Of a DNA stretch of 64,000 bases, positions 34,840 to 43,371 are shown piece by piece; position 1 is the stretch's first letter; every line of letters starts with the position of its first letter. A program made the translations under genes and the position numbers. The stretch comes from Thauera terpenica 58Eu. Lineage in GTDB: Bacteria; Pseudomonadota; Gammaproteobacteria; Burkholderiales; Rhodocyclaceae. The notes beneath the pieces were generated by a model. It was not told where the DNA came from. It saw only the letters and a list, made by a program, of their open reading frames with translations, and searched no databases. The stretch covers positions 1 through 64,000 of the forward strand of contig NZ_ATJV01000049.1 of assembly GCF_000443165.1 (NCBI RefSeq), written 5' to 3'.

Positions 34840-34884
34840 GCAACGCGGATGCACCCCCGGGCTCATGACATATAGAATTTCGTG

Positions 34885-36294
34885 ATGAACCCGAAAATCA
34901 TCCATCACGGCGCGAAGCACGGCGTCACCGGCTCGTGCCATCAGCTTTTCATCGACGGCGAGCGCAGCGTCCTGATCGACTGCGGCCTGTTCCAGGGCGC
35001 AGAAACCGCGCCCGACGGCAGCGCTGGCGCGGACCGACTCGACATCCCCTTTGCGGTAAAGGATGTCGGCGCCCTGGTGCTGACCCACGTCCACATCGAC
35101 CACTGCGGCCGCCTTCCATGGCTGCTGGCGGCGGGGTTCAAGGGGCCGATCTTTTGCAGCGAACCCTCGGCACGCCTACTGCCCACCGTGCTCGCCGATG
35201 CCTTCCAGATCAGCGTCACGCGCGACCGCATGCTCGTCGAACGCTATCTGCAGATGGTGGAGGCGCGCCTGCGCCCGCTGCCTTACCGTCACTGGCACAC
35301 GCTGTACCGCAGCGCCGACGCCACCTGCCGGGTCCGCCTGCAACGCGCCGGCCACATCCTGGGTTCGGTCTACGTCGAGTTCGAACTCTCGGGCAAGGCC
35401 TGGCCCCAGCGTCGACGCGTGCTCTTCTCCGGTGACCTGGGCGCGCCCCATGCCCCCCTGCTGCCCGCGCCGCGCCCGCCCTGGCACGCTGACATCGTGG
35501 TGCTGGAGAGCACCTACGGCGACCGCGTGCATCAAGACCGGCGCCACCGCCGCGAACGCCTGCGCGAGGTGATCGAACAGGCACTGGAAGACGGCGGCAG
35601 CGTCATCATTCCGGCCTTCAGCATTGGCCGCACGCAGGAACTGCTCTACGAGTTTGAAGACATCCTTCACCGCCAGCGGCGCAAGCCCGGGCGCCATGCC
35701 GCACGCTGGGAGGCCTTGAAGATCTATCTTGATTCACCCCTGGCCGGCCGCTTTACCGAGCTCTACCGTGAGCTCCAGCCCTTCTGGGACGATGAGGCCA
35801 AGGCCAGGGTTCGCGCCGGACGTGAGCCGCTGAACTACGAGCAACTGGTCGCCATCGACGGCCACGACGCCCATCTGGCCAATGTGCGCCGTCTGGCGCT
35901 CAGCGCCGAACCCGCGATCGTGATCGCCGCGAGCGGAATGTGTGCGGGGGGCAGAGTCGTGAATTACCTCAAGGCCATGCTGGGCGATGCCCGCCACAAT
36001 GTGCTCTTCGTCGGTTACCAGGCACGCGGCACGCCCGGCAACGCCATCCAGACTTTCGGTCCGCGCGGTGGTTACGTCGAGTTCGATGGCGAGCGCATCA
36101 CCATTCGCGCCGGCATCCACACCCTGTCGGGCTACTCCGCGCACGCCGACCGCGACGATCTCACCCGCTTCATCACGCGCATGCGCCATCTGCCGGGCGA
36201 AGTGCGGCTGGTGCATGGAGAAGACGAAGTGCGTGCCGCGTTCGCAACCCACCTTTCACGCGCAACGGCGGGCAAAGTGCGCGTGCTGGTCTGA
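34885..36294 (+). CDS. MBL-fold beta-CASP ribonuclease
   Basis: This 469-residue metallo-beta-lactamase-fold nuclease has HVHIDHCG (H68, H70, D72, H73) and the beta-CASP signatures LESTYGDR, IPAFSIGRTQELL, SGMCAGGRV and SGYSAHAD, which place it with RNA-specific exonuclease/endonuclease proteins of the CPSF73/YsdC kind. The RNA target is unknown. I used the ATG at 34885; a GTG immediately before it is possible. A TATAGA box lies only about 10 bp upstream, so the transcript could be nearly leaderless. Its stop abuts the stop of the opposing response regulator. Confidence 0.9.
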   Translation: MNPKIIHHGAKHGVTGSCHQLFIDGERSVLIDCGLFQGAETAPDGSAGADRLDIPFAVKDVGALVLTHVHIDHCGRLPWLLAAGFKGPIFCSEPSARLLPTVLADAFQISVTRDRMLVERYLQMVEARLRPLPYRHWHTLYRSADATCRVRLQRAGHILGSVYVEFELSGKAWPQRRRVLFSGDLGAPHAPLLPAPRPPWHADIVVLESTYGDRVHQDRRHRRERLREVIEQALEDGGSVIIPAFSIGRTQELLYEFEDILHRQRRKPGRHAARWEALKIYLDSPLAGRFTELYRELQPFWDDEAKARVRAGREPLNYEQLVAIDGHDAHLANVRRLALSAEPAIVIAASGMCAGGRVVNYLKAMLGDARHNVLFVGYQARGTPGNAIQTFGPRGGYVEFDGERITIRAGIHTLSGYSAHADRDDLTRFITRMRHLPGEVRLVHGEDEVRAAFATHLSRATAGKVRVLV

Positions 36295-37677
36295 TCACTC
36301 CAGGTCCCATTTTTGCAGGCGGTAGCGCAGCTGGCGCAGGGTCATGCCCAACTGGCGCGCGGCCGCACTCCGGTTCCAGCGCGTTTGCTCGAGCGCCTCC
36401 AGCACCCGCAAACGCTCGAGCTCGCTGTCCGCCTCGGGGCCGTAGTCATCCACCCCCGCCTCGATTGCTGACACACCTGCAGCATCCGGCACCGACTGCG
36501 AAAAGTCGGTCGCTTGCAGGTCGATATCCGCGCCCCCGATCTCATCGCCATCACACAGGGCGCAGGCACGCTCGAGCAGGTTCTCCAGCTCGCGCACATT
36601 GCCTGGAAAGGTGTGCGCTTGCAGCACATGCAGCGCCTCGGCGGACAGGCGATGCGGAGCGCTGCCCTCGCGCTCGGCAAGGCGGGCAAGAATATGCTCC
36701 ACCAGGGCGGGGATGTCTTCACGCCGCTCACGCAGGGGCGGCACGCGCAGGGTGATGACATTGATGCGGAAAAAAAGATCGTGCCGGAACCGGCCCTCGG
36801 CAACGAGCCGCGAAAGATCCTGGTGCGAAGCCGACAGGATGCGCACATCCACCGCCTCCTCCGCGTGCGCGCCGACTGGCCGCACCGCGCGCTCCTGAAT
36901 GGCACGCAACAGCTTCACCTGCATCGACAAAGGCAGCTCGCCGATTTCGTCGAGAAACAGGGTGCCACCGCTGGCCGCCTGGAACAGCCCTTCCTTGTCG
37001 CTCGCCGCGCCGGTGAAGCTGCCCTTGCGGTGACCGAAGAACTCACTCTCCATCAGTTCGGGAGAGATTGCACCGCAGTTGATCGGCACGAAGGGCGCCT
37101 GGGCGCGCGCGCCGAGCGCATGGATGAGGCGTGCAATGACCTCCTTGCCCGTGCCCGACTCGCCATGAATGAAGACCGGCGCCTGATTGCGCGCGAGCTT
37201 TTCCGCTTGCGCTCGCAAGTGCCGAAAGGCGGGAGAGTCGCCGATCAGGCCACGATCGCCGGACACGCTCGCAGCGCCCCGCGGCTCCAGCTTGAGGGCG
37301 TGATTGACCAGCTCACGCAGCACCTTGAGTTCGATCGGCTTGGTGACGAAATCGAACGCGCCCAGCTTGAGGGCACGAATCGCCGTGTCTATGCTGCCAA
37401 AGGCGGTGATCACCGCCACCGGCAGGCCCGGAAGATGCTTCTGAATGTACTCGACCAGGTCGAGTCCATCGCCGTCCGGCAGACGCATGTCAGTCAGGCA
37501 CAGACGATAGCGCTGGCGCTCGAGGCAGGCACGGGCTTGCGTCACCGAAGCGGCGGTGTCGCAAGCCAGCCCCATGCGCAGCAGGGAGAGCTCGAGCAGT
37601 TCGCGGATGTCGTCCTCATCGTCGACAACGAGGACATCAACGGACTCAGGGCGGTTGCGGCGTTCGCGAATGGTCAT
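36295..37677 (-). CDS. Sigma-54-dependent response regulator (PilR/NtrC family)
   Basis: This 460-residue regulator has three domains. The receiver has phospho-acceptor D63, the AAA+ domain has Walker A GESGTGKE (172-179) and the sigma-54 contact loop GSFTGA (219-224), and the Fis-type DNA-binding helix-turn-helix ends the protein ([18 protein letters not shown]). The GSFTGA variant and the domain order match PilR, which activates type IV pilin transcription, but no pilin gene is near. The start overlaps the sensor kinase stop by 4 bp, so both are one operon. Confidence 0.88.
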   Translation of the reverse strand: MTIRERRNRPESVDVLVVDDEDDIRELLELSLLRMGLACDTAASVTQARACLERQRYRLCLTDMRLPDGDGLDLVEYIQKHLPGLPVAVITAFGSIDTAIRALKLGAFDFVTKPIELKVLRELVNHALKLEPRGAASVSGDRGLIGDSPAFRHLRAQAEKLARNQAPVFIHGESGTGKEVIARLIHALGARAQAPFVPINCGAISPELMESEFFGHRKGSFTGAASDKEGLFQAASGGTLFLDEIGELPLSMQVKLLRAIQERAVRPVGAHAEEAVDVRILSASHQDLSRLVAEGRFRHDLFFRINVITLRVPPLRERREDIPALVEHILARLAEREGSAPHRLSAEALHVLQAHTFPGNVRELENLLERACALCDGDEIGGADIDLQATDFSQSVPDAAGVSAIEAGVDDYGPEADSELERLRVLEALEQTRWNRSAAARQLGMTLRQLRYRLQKWDLE

Positions 37678-39242
37678 GGTCTCTGGTGTCCGGCAAGGAC
37701 GAAGTCGGCACCGCAAGTGCTCGCGGCGAGCTCGAGCGTCGCATCGTTGGCCTCGGCCAGCTCGCGCGCGATGTACAGGCCCAGGCCTGTACCCTTGGCA
37801 TGGCTGGTGAAAAAGGGCTCGAACAGATGACGGCGTTGGGCGGCGTCAAGACCTGGGCCGTCATCACGTACATGCAGGGCAACGCGCTCTCCCGCGAGCG
37901 CCACCGCCTGCAAGTGCACGGCCGCCGCCGTGCCCGAGCAGTAACGCCGCGCATTGGCAAGGAGATTGTCGAGGATCTGGTGGAGGTGCGCACGGTCGAT
38001 GGCAAAGCTCAGCCCCGGATCGATGTCCACCCGATAAAGCTCGCGCTCCGCCGGATCTCGAAACACGCGCGCATCGATCACCTCGGACACGAACTCGGCC
38101 AGCGGCAGCGCCTCGGGCTGGGCCTGCTCACGGCGACCGAGGGCAAGCACATCGCGAATCATGCGTTCGATACGCTGGGCATTGTCGTTGATGATCCGTA
38201 TCAAACGCGCCTGCATCTCGCTGCGCTTTTCCTCACGCAGGAGCTCGGCGGCCTGGGACACGGCCGACAGCGGATTGCGGATCTCATGCGCCATGCTCGC
38301 AGTCAGGCGGCCCAGCGCAGCAAGCTTGATCTGCTGCAACTCACGCTGAATATCTTCGAAGTCGGTAAAGTAGATGAGGCTATCACCCGCCGCCACGCTA
38401 CCCGGCTCGCCACACACCACACGACAGCGCAGCAGGCGCCCGCCCGGGCCAAGGCGCAGCAGGCGGTATTCGGCAGCGCGCTGGCCCATGAGGGTGTCGA
38501 AGGCCGGGTCGATATCCACCAGGCGCACGCCTTCAAGCGCCCCCACCCCACTGCCGTCCATGCCGAGCAGGATCGCGGCCTGCGGATTGGACTGCAGCAC
38601 CAGGCCATTGTCGCCGGCAACGATCACACCATCTTCCATGTCGCGGATGATGCGTTCATTGAGCGCCTGCTGCTGGGCCAGAGCGTCGCCGCGCTCGGCC
38701 GCCAGCGCCGCCTGCGCCTGCGCGCGCGAAGCGAGCAGGCGTGCGACGATGGCAATGCCGAAAAAGCCCGTGCAGAAAATCCCCACCTGGAGGAAATCGA
38801 CCGGCCGCCCGCCCACCACCAGGCGCCAGGCGTTTTCGATCAACACCGCGATGGTCGCCAGCGCAGCGAAGAACAGAACCAGGCGCCCTTCCGCAACCAG
38901 ACCGGCACCCGCCAGCACCACCATGATCAGGACCGGGATGCCGCTGCTGTAGCCGCCACTTGCCCACATGATGAGGGACAGCGCCACGACGTCGATGACG
39001 ATCTGCAGCGCAGTCACCCGCGGCGTGCCGAAACGTGCGGCCACCTCCCGAAAGCCCAGCCCGAAGGCGGCGCCCAGGTAGCCCAGGGCAACAATGCGAA
39101 ACACCAGGGGGGCCTCGTCACCGAGTCCGAGATCGCGCCCGGCAACAACGAACAGGCCCGCCAGCACCAGCCGAAAAAGATTGAAAAAGCGCAGCGAGGT
39201 ATGACGCGAGCGCTCCGTTGCCGCGGGCACAGCAGCGCTCAC
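37674..39242 (-). CDS. PilS-like sensor histidine kinase
   Basis: This 522-residue membrane kinase has six hydrophobic helices (about 18-170), a PAS-like domain (about 198-300), an H-box ASMAHEIRNPLS with H319, and an ATPase domain with N-box LDNLLANARRY, DDGPGLD and GTGLGLYIARE. This is the layout of PilS. I chose the GTG at 39242, two bases after the stop of the small PP0621-like gene, because the upstream extension overlaps that gene and lacks hydrophobic sequence. The partner is the sigma-54 regulator directly downstream. Confidence 0.85.
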   Translation of the reverse strand: MSAAVPAATERSRHTSLRFFNLFRLVLAGLFVVAGRDLGLGDEAPLVFRIVALGYLGAAFGLGFREVAARFGTPRVTALQIVIDVVALSLIMWASGGYSSGIPVLIMVVLAGAGLVAEGRLVLFFAALATIAVLIENAWRLVVGGRPVDFLQVGIFCTGFFGIAIVARLLASRAQAQAALAAERGDALAQQQALNERIIRDMEDGVIVAGDNGLVLQSNPQAAILLGMDGSGVGALEGVRLVDIDPAFDTLMGQRAAEYRLLRLGPGGRLLRCRVVCGEPGSVAAGDSLIYFTDFEDIQRELQQIKLAALGRLTASMAHEIRNPLSAVSQAAELLREEKRSEMQARLIRIINDNAQRIERMIRDVLALGRREQAQPEALPLAEFVSEVIDARVFRDPAERELYRVDIDPGLSFAIDRAHLHQILDNLLANARRYCSGTAAAVHLQAVALAGERVALHVRDDGPGLDAAQRRHLFEPFFTSHAKGTGLGLYIARELAEANDATLELAASTCGADFVLAGHQRP

Positions 39243-39243
39243 C

Positions 39244-39486
39244 TCAGTCGTCTCGCGGCCCGGCAAGACGATGAGCCGGACAGCAGTAGAAGCGCGTGCC
39301 TTCACGTAAGCCATCGGATTCGGGCACGTTGATGCCACAGTGCGCGCACTCAAGGATGCGTTCGGGCGCCTCTGCCGCCTTGCCAGCGCGCGCAGCTGTT
39401 GCCGCCCTTTCCTTCGCCCGCGTCAGCGCACGCTGAACCCACCAGACACCGGCCACAACGAGGATGAGGAGGAGCAGATTACGCAC
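39244..39486 (-). CDS. PP0621-family small membrane zinc-ribbon-like protein
   Basis: This 80-residue protein has one N-terminal membrane helix (NLLLLILVVAGVWWV), a basic Ala-rich linker and a C-terminal cysteine cluster CAHCGINVPESDG followed by FYCCPAHR, which could bind a metal. The family is widespread next to pilS/pilR-type genes, and its function is unknown. It starts with GTG at 39486. It is the first gene of the kinase/regulator run. Confidence 0.75.
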   Translation of the reverse strand: MRNLLLLILVVAGVWWVQRALTRAKERAATAARAGKAAEAPERILECAHCGINVPESDGLREGTRFYCCPAHRLAGPRDD

Positions 39487-39739
39487 AATGGGTGGGGCAA
39501 GATGGAGCTCGCCCAGCGGGTTGAAGACTTATCGATTCTAGCACGCAGCTCCTGCACAGCTCTCTGCCCTGGCCGTGCCCCGGACAGGCTGGAACCGGCA
39601 GCGAGCAGGGGAAGGTCGCGCGAGCGGACTGTCGGGTGTCGGCCATCAGGGCACGCAGTTTTGCGACAATGCAGCATCGACTCGCCGCAGCATGCTGCGC
39701 CCACCCTGAACGACCACGCTAACCACGGAAGCCGAGTGC
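39487..39739. other. Intergenic region upstream of mtnA
   Basis: This 253-bp divergent spacer lies between the small PP0621-like gene (minus) and mtnA (plus). A GACAAT -10-like box occurs at 39665-39670, without a good -35. I see no riboswitch, repeat or hidden gene in it. Confidence 0.5.
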
Positions 39740-40807
39740 ATGTTTGAACAACCCATTCCCACCCTGCGTCGCGATGGCGACACCCTCGTCATCCTGGACC
39801 AGACCGCGCTGCCCTTCCGCACTGAAACCATCAGCTTGCGCTCACTGAACGATGCCGCACACGCCATCCGCAGCATGCAGGTGCGCGGCGCGCCACTGAT
39901 CGGCGCCACCGCCGCCCATGGCGTTGCGCTGGCGCTGGTGCAAGACGGCGCAGGTGACCAGAGCTTGAGGCACGCACTCCAGGTGCTGGGCGCCACCCGC
40001 CCCACCGCGGTGAACCTGCACTGGGCGCTCGCGCGCATGGCGCGCGTACTGCATCCGCTCACCCCCGCCGCGCGCGTGCACGCCGCATGGGCCGAAGCCG
40101 AGGCGATCCGCGCCGACGACGCCGCCAGCTGCGATGCAATCGGCCGTCATGGCCTGGCCCTGATCGCGGCCATTGCCGCACGCCGTCCGGGGCCGGTACG
40201 CGTGATGACGCACTGCAACGCGGGCTGGCTCGCCACCTGTGGCGCCGGCACCGCGCTCGCGCCCATCTACGCCGCACAGGCTGCGGGCATCGAGGTCGAG
40301 GTCTTCGTCAGTGAAACCCGCCCGCGCAACCAGGGCCTGCTCTCCGCCTGGGAGTTGCGCGCGGCCGGCGTGGCGCACACGCTGATCGCCGACAATGCCG
40401 CCGGGCTACTGCTGATGCGCGCGGAAGTCGACCTGGTGATCACCGGCGCTGACCGCGTCGCCGCCAATGGCGACACCGCGAACAAGGTTGGCACCTACCT
40501 GAAGGCACTCGCCGCGCGCGCAGCAGAGCTGCCCTTCTACATCGCGGCGCCGCATTCGACGCTGGAATTCAGCTGCGCAAACGGCGCGTCGATCCCGATC
40601 GAGAACCGCGACGCCGAGGAAGTACGCCTCATCAGGGGCATGAACGCGGACGGCGGCGACGGCGACCTGCGTCTCGTCCCGACCGAAACACAGGTGCTCA
40701 ACCCGGCCTTCGACATCACGCCGGCAAACCTCATCACCGGCATCATCACCGAGCGCGGCACCGCCCCCGCTGCCGGGCTGGCCGGGCTGTATCCGGAGGC
40801 CGTGTGA
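39740..40807 (+). CDS. mtnA: S-methyl-5-thioribose-1-phosphate isomerase
   Basis: MtnA converts 5-methylthioribose-1-phosphate to the ribulose form in methylthioadenosine salvage. The 355-residue protein has MQVRGAPLIGATAAHG (46-61), MTHCNAGWLAT near 154, ETRPRNQG near 192, ITGADRVAANGD near 234 and the NKVGTY motif, the full active-site set. It overlaps the downstream class II aldolase gene by 4 bp (GTGA). No mtnP, mtnK, mtnC or mtnD is present here, so a standard methionine salvage operon is not complete in the window. Confidence 0.95.
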   Translation: MFEQPIPTLRRDGDTLVILDQTALPFRTETISLRSLNDAAHAIRSMQVRGAPLIGATAAHGVALALVQDGAGDQSLRHALQVLGATRPTAVNLHWALARMARVLHPLTPAARVHAAWAEAEAIRADDAASCDAIGRHGLALIAAIAARRPGPVRVMTHCNAGWLATCGAGTALAPIYAAQAAGIEVEVFVSETRPRNQGLLSAWELRAAGVAHTLIADNAAGLLLMRAEVDLVITGADRVAANGDTANKVGTYLKALAARAAELPFYIAAPHSTLEFSCANGASIPIENRDAEEVRLIRGMNADGGDGDLRLVPTETQVLNPAFDITPANLITGIITERGTAPAAGLAGLYPEAV

Positions 40808-41520
40808 CGCATTCGCCTAGCCCTGAGCACGACGTCGCACACGAAATGGAACTGCGCATCGCCCTGCTCGAAACGATGCGCGCCATGGGCGCCGCCGGCC
40901 TCAACGTCGGCACCGCCGGCAATGCCAGTGTGAGACTGGACGCAGCGCAAACACCGACCACCATCGATCACGCGCACGCCCCGGTGCACATGTTGATCAC
41001 CCCCAGCGGCCTGGCGGTCGAGCGCTGTGGCACGCAGGACATGGCCCGCATCGACGCCGACGGGCGCGCCCACGGCCCGTTCGCGCCCTCGTCCGAATGG
41101 CAGCTGCACCGCGACATCTACGCCGCCTTCCCGGCGGCGGGCGCGGTACTGCATGCGCACTCGCCCTTCGCCACCGCGCTCGCCTGCCAGCGCATCGACA
41201 TCCCGCCCTTCCACTACATGATCGCGCGCTTTGGCGGCAGCTCGATCCGCTGCGCGCGCTACGCCACCTTCGGCACTCAGGCCTTGTCGGACGCCACCGT
41301 CGCCGCGCTCCATGAGCGCAACGCCTGCCTGCTCGCCAACCACGGCATGGTGGTGTTCGGGCGCGACCTGAGCCAGGCGCTGGCGCTGGCGATCGAGTTC
41401 GAGACCCTGTGCGCGCAATACTGGCGCAGCTTGCAGATCGGCGAGCCGGTGTTGCTGTCGGAGGCGGAAATGGCGGAAGTCCTCGAGCGCTTCCGCTGGT
41501 ACGGCAAGCCGCGTGCCTAG
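40804..41520 (+). CDS. Class II aldolase, fuculose-phosphate/Ald2-like
   Basis: This zinc-dependent class II aldolase has 238 residues and all metal ligands: E98 in SSEWQLH, H117 and H119 in HAHSP and H180 in ANHG, plus the phosphate-binding GNASVR (39-44) and TPSG. The start is a GTG overlapping the mtnA stop. In other bacteria an MtnA plus Ald2 pair forms the DHAP shunt, splitting methylthioribulose-1-phosphate (or 5-deoxyribulose-1-phosphate) into DHAP and an aldehyde. MtnB dehydratase is homologous, so that alternative must be kept open. Confidence 0.85.
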   Translation: MTHSPSPEHDVAHEMELRIALLETMRAMGAAGLNVGTAGNASVRLDAAQTPTTIDHAHAPVHMLITPSGLAVERCGTQDMARIDADGRAHGPFAPSSEWQLHRDIYAAFPAAGAVLHAHSPFATALACQRIDIPPFHYMIARFGGSSIRCARYATFGTQALSDATVAALHERNACLLANHGMVVFGRDLSQALALAIEFETLCAQYWRSLQIGEPVLLSEAEMAEVLERFRWYGKPRA

Positions 41521-42392
41521 CGCTCGAGGACGCGCAGCAGGCTGGACGTATCCTCACGTCCCCAGCCCGCACCCATGAGCGCATTGAGCTGCTGCCAGAC
41601 CTGGGCGGCAAGCGGCAGCGGCACGCCGAGCGCACTCGCCTCGTCCATCACGATGGCAAAGTCCTTGTGATGCAGACGCGCCTCGATCCCGGCGCTGAAG
41701 TCACGCTCGGCCATCTTCGCCCCCATCAGTTCAAGCACGCGCGAGCCCGCGGAGCCGGCCATCAGCGCGCGCCGTAAGGCCCCCAGATCCAGGCCGTGCG
41801 CATTGGCCAGGCGCAGCGCTTCGGCGCAGGCCTGGGTGGCAGAAACCATGATCATCTGGTTGCACGCCTTGGCCACCTGTCCGGCACCGGGCGGGCCGAC
41901 ATGCACGATGCGCTGGCCCATGGCCTGCAACAGCGGGCGCACCCGCTCCAGGGTGTCAGCCTCGGCGCCGGCCATGATGGCCAGGCTGGCGTCGCGCGCA
42001 CCCTGAGCGCCGCCGGACACCGGCGCATCGACAAAACCCATGCCTTGCGCGCCATAGCGCTGCGCCAGGGAACGCGCCATCGCGGGCGCAATCGTGCTCA
42101 TGTCGACATGGATCGCCCCAGGCGCGAAACCTGCCGCCAGTCCGTCTGCGCCGAAGGCCAGCGCATCCACGTCGGCACTCGCAGTGACGACGCTGATCAC
42201 CACCTCGCTGCGCGCGGCGAGCTCGGCCGGCGTGGCGCACAGGGGCACGCCCTCGGCGACCAGTTCCGCCGCTGCTTGCGGGCGCCGCGCCCACAACGCC
42301 AGATCGTGACCCGCGGCCCGCAGATGGCGTGCCATCGGCACCCCCATCACCCCCAGGCCGATGAAGCCGACCTTCATGCTTGCGATTTTCAT
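41517..42392 (-). CDS. NAD(P)-dependent beta-hydroxyacid dehydrogenase (GlxR/HIBADH family)
   Basis: This 291-residue oxidoreductase has a Rossmann start (VGFIGLGVMGVPMARHL), the substrate motif DAPVSGG (122-128) and the catalytic lysine K175 in GAGQVAKACNQ. Candidate substrates are tartronate semialdehyde, 3-hydroxyisobutyrate or succinic semialdehyde. A strong AGGAG site favours the ATG at 42392. Its stop shares a CTAG palindrome with the opposing aldolase stop. The gene directly upstream encodes a paralogue with the same motifs. Confidence 0.88.
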   Translation of the reverse strand: MKIASMKVGFIGLGVMGVPMARHLRAAGHDLALWARRPQAAAELVAEGVPLCATPAELAARSEVVISVVTASADVDALAFGADGLAAGFAPGAIHVDMSTIAPAMARSLAQRYGAQGMGFVDAPVSGGAQGARDASLAIMAGAEADTLERVRPLLQAMGQRIVHVGPPGAGQVAKACNQMIMVSATQACAEALRLANAHGLDLGALRRALMAGSAGSRVLELMGAKMAERDFSAGIEARLHHKDFAIVMDEASALGVPLPLAAQVWQQLNALMGAGWGREDTSSLLRVLER

Positions 42393-42402
42393 ACTCCTCT
42401 CC

Positions 42403-43284
42403 TCACTCACCCGCGCCGCCGCTCATGCGCTCGAACAGCTTCAACATGGCCACCGAATCGTCTTCGCCCAGGCCGCTGCCGAGCATCGCGTTGAACATCT
42501 GCGCGGTGGCGGCGGCCGTGGGCAGCGCCAGCCCCAGGCGATGCGCCTCGTCCATGACGATGCGCATGTCCTTGTGGTGCATCCACGCCTTGAAGCCAGG
42601 CCTGAAGTTGCGTTTGAGCATGCGCTCGCCGTGGTTCTCGAGGATGCGTGAATAGGCCAGGCCGCCGAGCAAGGCCTCGCGCACCTTGCCGGCGTCGACC
42701 CCGCTCTTGCGCGCAAAGTTGAACGCCTCGGCGACTGCCGTCACGCCCACGCCGGTCAGAATCTGGTTGCAGGCCTTGGCGGCCTGGCCCGCGCCGCTGC
42801 CACCCAGGCGGGTGATCGATGCGCCCATGGCCTCCAGCAAAGGCCGCACCTGCTCGAACGCCAACTCGTCGCCACCGACCATGATGGTGAGCGCAGCGGA
42901 GATGGCACCGCCTTCGCCACCCGACACCGGCGCATCGAGGACAATGACGCCGCGCTCGGCCAGACGCGCGGCGATGCTCTGCGCGGCGGCGGGGGCAATC
43001 GTGCTCATGTCGATGTGAATATGCCCCGCGCCTGCGCCCTCCGCCACCCCGCCCGGCCCCAGCAGCACCTGCTCGACGTCAGGCGTGTCGGCCACCATGC
43101 TGATCGTGATCGCGGCACAATGCGCCACCTCGGCGGCACTGGCGCAATCTCCCGCCCCGGCCGCGAGCAGGGGCTGCATCGATTCGCGCCGCCGACTCCA
43201 CACGTGAACGCGATGTCCGGCCTTGATCAGATTGAGCGCCATGGGGCGACCCATGAGGCCAAGGCCGATGAATCCGACTTCCAT
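42403..43284 (-). CDS. NAD(P)-dependent beta-hydroxyacid dehydrogenase, paralogue of the downstream gene
   Basis: This 293-residue protein has MEVGFIGLGLMGRPMA, DMSTIAPAA, DAPVSGG (117-123) and the catalytic lysine K170 in GAGQAAKACNQ. A GGAGGAG site lies 7 bp before the ATG. The two adjacent genes share the same motifs and length and probably arose by tandem duplication. Differing residues around the substrate pocket suggest separate substrates. The gene is divergent from ybiB with 87 bp between the starts. Confidence 0.88.
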   Translation of the reverse strand: MEVGFIGLGLMGRPMALNLIKAGHRVHVWSRRRESMQPLLAAGAGDCASAAEVAHCAAITISMVADTPDVEQVLLGPGGVAEGAGAGHIHIDMSTIAPAAAQSIAARLAERGVIVLDAPVSGGEGGAISAALTIMVGGDELAFEQVRPLLEAMGASITRLGGSGAGQAAKACNQILTGVGVTAVAEAFNFARKSGVDAGKVREALLGGLAYSRILENHGERMLKRNFRPGFKAWMHHKDMRIVMDEAHRLGLALPTAAATAQMFNAMLGSGLGEDDSVAMLKLFERMSGGAGE

Positions 43285-43371
43285 CGTGTGACTCCTCCGT
43301 TTTCAGGGTTTCAGTGTGGGGTGCGCGTGACGCACTGGTGGGGCATGGCAAACATGACCATAATCGGCGCC

